From positions 62,001 through 126,000 of the forward strand of contig NZ_SJNZ01000004.1 in assembly GCF_004331155.1 (NCBI RefSeq): a stretch of 64,000 nt of DNA, written 5' to 3'. The DNA comes from Acinetobacter terrestris (GTDB taxonomy: Bacteria; Pseudomonadota; Gammaproteobacteria; Pseudomonadales; Moraxellaceae). The position numbers and the translations under genes were made by a program. Shown one piece after another: positions 59,856 through 64,000 of the stretch. Positions within the stretch are counted from its first letter, which is position 1; each line of letters begins with the position of its first letter. A model generated the notes under the pieces. That model made no database searches. It saw nothing but the letters and a program-made list of their open reading frames with translations, and was not told the DNA's origin.

Positions 59856-61031
59856 TTATTTGCGGTTTAGAATGACCTCTGCAACATGCTCAAGATAGTT
59901 TTCTTCTTTCATCTCATGTTGCAGCAGGTATTGCTGATTCGGCTGAATCCCCACACCTTCAATCATCTGCCCTTTCGGGGTGTAATAATGCGACACCGTC
60001 ATCTGTAAAGCGGCACCGTTGGAAAGCGGGAATAGTTTTTGTACCACCCCTTTTCCATAGCTCTTCTCACCGATGACCCATGCACGGCCGTGGTCTTTCA
60101 TTGCCGCAGTAAAGACTTCAGCGGCTGAAGCAGAACGGTTATTGATTAAAATACCCAGCTTTAAATTTTGAAATTCAAAACTCGGTAAAGCCTGAAATTG
60201 TTGATCGCCTTCAGAACGGCTTTTGGTGGAGACAATCACGCCCTGATTTAAAAATAAATCGGCCGTTTCAACCGCAGCAGACAATAATCCGCCGGGATTA
60301 TTTCTTAAATCAAGCAACACCGCTTTAAGACGTGCAGATGGCTGATCTTCAATTAAACGCTTAATTTCATTGGCAGTATTTTGCTGGAAAACTTTGACTT
60401 TGATGACTAAAACTTGGTTATGTAAGAGCGTGGCCTGAATATCGGTTTCTATTTTTTTATTGCGAACCAAAATAATCGGGCTGCTATTTTGTGCCAGTTG
60501 CAAAGTTAAGGTCGAACCAATTGAGCCATTGAGCAAACTATTGACCTGATCAGGATTGAGTTTTTTCAGCTCTTGATCATCAATCTTAAATACCGTCACG
60601 CCATTACGCAGACCTTGCTTGGCCGAATCGGCATTGTCCTTTAAACCATGAATGACCCACTGATGTAACTGCTGGTCATAAACCAGTTCAAAATCGACAG
60701 AAGCAATATCACCTTCGGTATATTGCATCAGCTGTTTGTAATCTTCGGGACTTAAGTAGCGAGAATAACGGTCCAGACCACTGACCAGACCTTTAATCGC
60801 TTGTTGAAATAAGGCATCATCATTTTTGGCATCAACATAATTTTCTTTGACAATGCTATAAATCTGAACAAATTGCTGAATCGATTCCACCGGAACTTCG
60901 GCATAATTCTGTTCGACTTCATCATCAAAATCTAAAACAGGCTGATCTTTGACAGCAGCAAGTGCAGAATGGCTCACACAGATGAATAACGTTGTTAAAG
61001 CGACAACCATCTTCCAGCGTTGTAAAGCCAT
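59856..61031 (-). CDS. S41-family C-terminal processing peptidase
   Basis: A 391-residue periplasmic serine protease. A signal peptide (ending HSALA near residue 25) is followed by a helical cap, a PDZ domain (about 105-190) and the S41 protease core. The catalytic dyad is S302 in NRSASAAEVF and K327 in SYGKGVVQ. CtpA-type proteases degrade or trim envelope proteins, including peptidoglycan hydrolases. The GLVSGLDRYSRYLSPEDY segment is the family start. It lies 27 nt after gpmI on the same strand, a neighbour often seen in gammaproteobacteria. The name ctpA is likely but not certain. Confidence 0.88.
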   Translation of the reverse strand: MALQRWKMVVALTTLFICVSHSALAAVKDQPVLDFDDEVEQNYAEVPVESIQQFVQIYSIVKENYVDAKNDDALFQQAIKGLVSGLDRYSRYLSPEDYKQLMQYTEGDIASVDFELVYDQQLHQWVIHGLKDNADSAKQGLRNGVTVFKIDDQELKKLNPDQVNSLLNGSIGSTLTLQLAQNSSPIILVRNKKIETDIQATLLHNQVLVIKVKVFQQNTANEIKRLIEDQPSARLKAVLLDLRNNPGGLLSAAVETADLFLNQGVIVSTKSRSEGDQQFQALPSFEFQNLKLGILINNRSASAAEVFTAAMKDHGRAWVIGEKSYGKGVVQKLFPLSNGAALQMTVSHYYTPKGQMIEGVGIQPNQQYLLQHEMKEENYLEHVAEVILNRK

Positions 61032-61057
61032 CCTTTCACCTGTTTATCGTGTTAATT

Positions 61058-62605
61058 TTATGATTTTAAAGTAATCAAATTACGACCTTTCATTTCTTCA
61101 GGTACAGGAATTTGCATTAAGCTGAGCAATGTTGGCGCCACGTCTGCCAGTACACCACCTTCAGCAATCGTTGCGGATGTTGGCCCTACATAAATAAAAG
61201 GAACCAGTTCCGTCGTGTGCTGAGTATGTACCTGACCACTCTTGTAGTCCTGCATCTGCTCAACATTACCATGGTCAGCGGTAATCAGCATATGGCCTTT
61301 TTGTGCCATCACTGCTTCATATACACGGCCCAGGCAGGTATCGACCGCTTCAACAGCTTTGACTGCAGCATCAAATACACCGGTATGTCCGACCATATCA
61401 CCATTGGCAAAGTTCACCACCAACAGGTCATATTCACCCGAGTTAATTGCAGCAACCAGTTCATCGGTAACTTCATAAGCACTCATTTCAGGCTTAAGAT
61501 CATAAGTTGCCACGTTTGGAGAAGGAATCAGGATACGTTTTTCACCCGGATATTCATCTTCACGTCCGCCACTAAAGAAGAAAGTCACGTGGGCATATTT
61601 TTCTGTTTCAGCAATACGCAGTTGGGTTTTACCCAAATTCGACAAGTATTCGCCAATCGAGTTTTTTAACGCTTCCGGCATATAGGCAACAGCTGCATCA
61701 ATCGTCGCTTGGTAACGCGTCAACATCACAAATTTAGACAGGTGGGGAACCACTTTACGTTCAAAACCGGCAAATTCCTTTTCGACAAGAGCTTTGGTGA
61801 TTTCACGCGCACGGTCGGCACGGAAATTCATGAATACAACGCTGTCGCCATCCTGAATTTTAGCCAGCTCGCCAATACGGGTGGCTTTCACAAATTCATC
61901 CGACTCATTTGCCGCATAAGCCTGTTCCAGACCTTCAACTGCTGTTGTTGCGCTACGTGCCGCTTCACCTTCAGTCAACAGACGATAGGCTTGTTCAACA
62001 CGATCCCAACGATTGTCACGATCCATAGCAAAATAACGGCCGATCATGCTCGCAATACGACCCTGACCTGGATATTGTGCAAAGACTGCATCCAGTTTTT
62101 CAAGTGAGGGTTGAGCGCTTTTTGGCGGAGTATCCCGGCCATCAAGGAACGCATGCAGATAAACTTTTGCCCCACGTTTCAGTGCCAGTTCCACCATGGC
62201 AACAATGTGGTCTTCATGTGCATGTACGCCACCTTGTGACAACAAGCCCAAAATATGTACTGCACCATTTGCCGCTTTGGCTTTTTCGACCGCATCGACC
62301 AGCACTTCATGCTCAAAAAAAGCACCTGTACGAATGTCTTTGGTAATACGGGTGAAATCTTGATACAGCACGCGGCCTGCACCAAGGTTCATGTGACCCA
62401 CTTCAGAGTTGCCCATTTGACCATCAGGCAGTCCAACATCTTCGCCCGAACCTGAAATCAAACCATGGGGATGCTTTTGTTGCATAGCAGTTAAATTTGG
62501 TCGTTTTGCTGCCAGGAAAGCATTGTCTTCGACCGCTTCGCGATGACCCACACCATCCATAATTACCAATACGTGAGGGATTTTGCCTGCAGTTGCATCC
62601 GTCAT
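61058..62605 (-). CDS. gpmI: 2,3-bisphosphoglycerate-independent phosphoglycerate mutase
   Basis: A 515-residue two-metal enzyme of the alkaline phosphatase superfamily that interconverts 3- and 2-phosphoglycerate. Metal-binding D17 is in VIMDGVG and the phosphorylated serine is S67 in [14 protein letters not shown]. Further ligands appear in [23 protein letters not shown] and TADHGNVE. I chose ATG 62605 with an AAGAG site 9 nt upstream; 19 more codons are open but not conserved. ctpA lies downstream. A hairpin near 62669-62703 sits in the leader interval. Confidence 0.95.
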   Translation of the reverse strand: MTDATAGKIPHVLVIMDGVGHREAVEDNAFLAAKRPNLTAMQQKHPHGLISGSGEDVGLPDGQMGNSEVGHMNLGAGRVLYQDFTRITKDIRTGAFFEHEVLVDAVEKAKAANGAVHILGLLSQGGVHAHEDHIVAMVELALKRGAKVYLHAFLDGRDTPPKSAQPSLEKLDAVFAQYPGQGRIASMIGRYFAMDRDNRWDRVEQAYRLLTEGEAARSATTAVEGLEQAYAANESDEFVKATRIGELAKIQDGDSVVFMNFRADRAREITKALVEKEFAGFERKVVPHLSKFVMLTRYQATIDAAVAYMPEALKNSIGEYLSNLGKTQLRIAETEKYAHVTFFFSGGREDEYPGEKRILIPSPNVATYDLKPEMSAYEVTDELVAAINSGEYDLLVVNFANGDMVGHTGVFDAAVKAVEAVDTCLGRVYEAVMAQKGHMLITADHGNVEQMQDYKSGQVHTQHTTELVPFIYVGPTSATIAEGGVLADVAPTLLSLMQIPVPEEMKGRNLITLKS

Positions 62606-62668
62606 AATGAACACTCTTTTGTTTACAATTTCATCGTCATATCTTACCGAATTTTCGGTCAAGACTCT

Positions 62669-62710
62669 ATGTGCAGATCATGACTAAAGCTGATCATGCA
62701 CATTGTTTTT
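62669..62710. repeat. Imperfect hairpin upstream of gpmI
   Basis: ATGTGCAGATCA (62669-62680) pairs with TGATCATGCACAT (62691-62703) leaving one bulged A, with a 10-nt loop. On the plus strand tgttttta follows, as in an intrinsic terminator, but no known gene reads that way here; lptG and gpmI are on the minus strand. A smaller hairpin, ACCGAA/TTCGGT (62645-62658), lies beside it. Confidence 0.5.
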
Positions 62711-62729
62711 ATCACTATCTATTCAACAG

Positions 62730-63800
62730 TTAACGTGCGCGTCGCAACAGATAACCGCCTACCATAATCATGAAAATAATCGGTACAAATACGAACCATG
62801 CCGGTGAAGGTGAATACACCAAGCTTGCATAGCCCAAGAAATCTTGCAGATAGAAGAATCCCAAGCCAATAAATAAGGCGATGACCAAACGGAAACCCAT
62901 CGACTGTTGACGCAAGGGACCAAAAATAAAGGAACACGCAATCAGCACCAAGGCAATGAGTGCAAATGGCGAACCGACTTTTTGCCAAAAGGCCAGCTTA
63001 TAGGTTTTTGGCACTTGGCTGTATTCATGCATATAACTCATAAAGCTCACCAATTGACTTGGCGATAAATCTTCAGGGTCAATCGTAACCATATGCACAT
63101 ATTTCGGTTGCAAGGCTAAAGCCAGAGGCAGCTGATCAGTTTTTACCAAGGTTGAATTCCCTTGCGGCAAAATATCCATTTGCGCAGCACTTTTTAGGTT
63201 CCAATCCCCATCTTTAACGAACTGGCCTTGCTCGGCATTTAAAACACCTTTCAAGTGATAACTGTCATCGAAGTCGACCACCTGGACATGTTTCAGTTGC
63301 CCTTTGGCATTGGCATAATCGATGTAGATAAAGCGCTGCCCTTCACGGGTCCAGTAGCCATTGACTTCACCCAAGGAGCTGACACTGCGATGATCTTTTA
63401 CGCTCTTGGCCTGCTCATTGGTATATGGAATCACCCATTCGCTAAGCACAAAGGATAACACCACCAAAATCAGCGCCGAGCGAACCACCCAGCCGACAAT
63501 CCGCCATAAGCTAATACCGATTGAACGCATCACCACCAATTCACTATTGGATGCTAAGGTCCCTAAACCGAGAACCGCGCCAATCAGGGCAGCAATCGGT
63601 AAAATTTCATAGAGATAGTTGGGTGCACTCCATAACACATATTGCAATGCCCGCCATGCATTATAGGTTTCATTCAACGAACCCAGTTCGCCCAGATAGG
63701 TAAATAAAACTTGCAGAACCGATAAGATAACCGTTGCACCCAGCATGGCTAAGGCCGTGGTTTTGGTCACATGTTTGGCAATGATTCGACGTGCTAACAT
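62730..63800 (-). CDS. lptG: LPS/LOS export ABC transporter permease LptG
   Basis: A 356-residue inner-membrane protein with three N-terminal and three C-terminal membrane helices and a large periplasmic beta-jellyroll domain between them (about 120-260). The opening RRIIAKHVTKTTALAMLGATVIL and the SNSELVVMRSIGISLWRI coupling-helix segment, which contacts LptB, are both typical of LptG/LptF. It works with LptF, LptB and LptC to extract lipooligosaccharide and pass it to the periplasmic bridge. It starts 1 nt after the lptF stop. Confidence 0.93.
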   Translation of the reverse strand: MLARRIIAKHVTKTTALAMLGATVILSVLQVLFTYLGELGSLNETYNAWRALQYVLWSAPNYLYEILPIAALIGAVLGLGTLASNSELVVMRSIGISLWRIVGWVVRSALILVVLSFVLSEWVIPYTNEQAKSVKDHRSVSSLGEVNGYWTREGQRFIYIDYANAKGQLKHVQVVDFDDSYHLKGVLNAEQGQFVKDGDWNLKSAAQMDILPQGNSTLVKTDQLPLALALQPKYVHMVTIDPEDLSPSQLVSFMSYMHEYSQVPKTYKLAFWQKVGSPFALIALVLIACSFIFGPLRQQSMGFRLVIALFIGLGFFYLQDFLGYASLVYSPSPAWFVFVPIIFMIMVGGYLLRRAR

Positions 63801-63801
63801 T

Positions 63802-64000
63802 TTAAGACCTCACCTGCTGAATTCGTTTCTTGATTTTGGGCGCAAGCTTTTGTTTTCGGGAGAACAAGGCTCCAGCAATGCCATACACGAGCAAGACCAA
63901 AGGATATGCCCAAATTCCTAGCTCATCTTTACTAACACGGGTTTTTACTGCCATCATGGCCACAATCAAACTGGCGAAAATCAGCAAAGCCGGGAATAGT
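63802..64000 (-). CDS. lptF: LPS/LOS export ABC transporter permease LptF, C-terminal part
   Basis: Only the last 65 or so codons are in the window; the frame stays open to the right edge. The visible part contains LFPALLIFASLIVAMMAVKTR and a final membrane helix (AYPLVLLVYGIAGALF) followed by a basic tail, as at the end of LptF. It is the partner permease of LptG and the stop lies 1 nt before the lptG start. There is no sign of disruption in the part seen. Confidence 0.85.
   Translation of the reverse strand, partial: LFPALLIFASLIVAMMAVKTRVSKDELGIWAYPLVLLVYGIAGALFSRKQKLAPKIKKRIQQVRS

Overview
The window reads as a continuous stretch of core chromosome from a gammaproteobacterium of the family Moraxellaceae, most likely an Acinetobacter. 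The grounds are the combination of an A/B-fused Mrp antiporter, a tpiA-secG-tRNA-rimP-nusA-infB-rbfA block with triplicated initiator tRNA, a pilBCD-coaE cluster, a separate pilS-pilR pair, a short-form threonine synthase and moderately AT-rich DNA. I see no prophage, insertion sequence, integron, CRISPR array or rRNA. The assignment comes from family recognition, not from a database search.

Layout. 1-3.4 kb: the 3' end of hisIE, then a superfamily 1 (UvrD-like) helicase and a P-loop protein whose ATPase motifs are largely eroded. 3.5-10 kb: a six-gene mrp/mnh cation/proton antiporter operon behind a long, structured leader. 10-17.8 kb, minus strand: a SHOCT-type lipoprotein, rbfA, infB, nusA, rimP, three initiator tRNAs, tRNA-Leu(GAG), secG and tpiA, with two terminators separating the tRNAs from rimP. 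18-22.6 kb: the type IV pilus assembly genes pilB, pilC and pilD with coaE. 22.5-28.3 kb: an EamA exporter, rlmB, ppnP, a gene-poor 0.75 kb stretch, recN, yqgE and ruvX. 28.3-33 kb: a three-gene aromatic-acid-type efflux operon (FUSC, DUF1656, HlyD adaptor) divergent from an IclR-family regulator, with inverted repeats that look like operators. 33-39.3 kb: an AlkB-like dioxygenase, an ABC exporter, an orphan phoU, a TolC-type channel and an unrecognised lipoprotein.

39.4-45 kb: a TPP riboswitch and thiC, then nudF-cpdA, dksA-gluQ and a small zinc-ribbon protein. 45-51.3 kb: ftsW and murD, the feoA-feoB-Cys-rich-protein iron operon with a Fur-box-like site, and xerD. 51.3-56 kb: a DsbC-type lipoprotein, hom-thrC and pbpG. 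56-60 kb: a GacA-like regulator, pilS and pilR. 60-64 kb, minus strand: a C-terminal processing protease, gpmI, lptG and the 3' end of lptF, cut by the window edge.

The genes are mostly housekeeping: translation initiation, envelope biogenesis (ftsW, murD, pbpG, lptFG, secG), ion and iron homeostasis, type IV pilus assembly and its regulation, and amino-acid and cofactor synthesis. The least ordinary items are the helicase plus degenerate-ATPase pair at the left end, the repeats flanking the iclR gene, a hairpin that encloses the gluQ ribosome binding site, a possible anti-P1 pairing downstream of the TPP aptamer, and a terminator shared inside the overlapping ends of two convergent genes.
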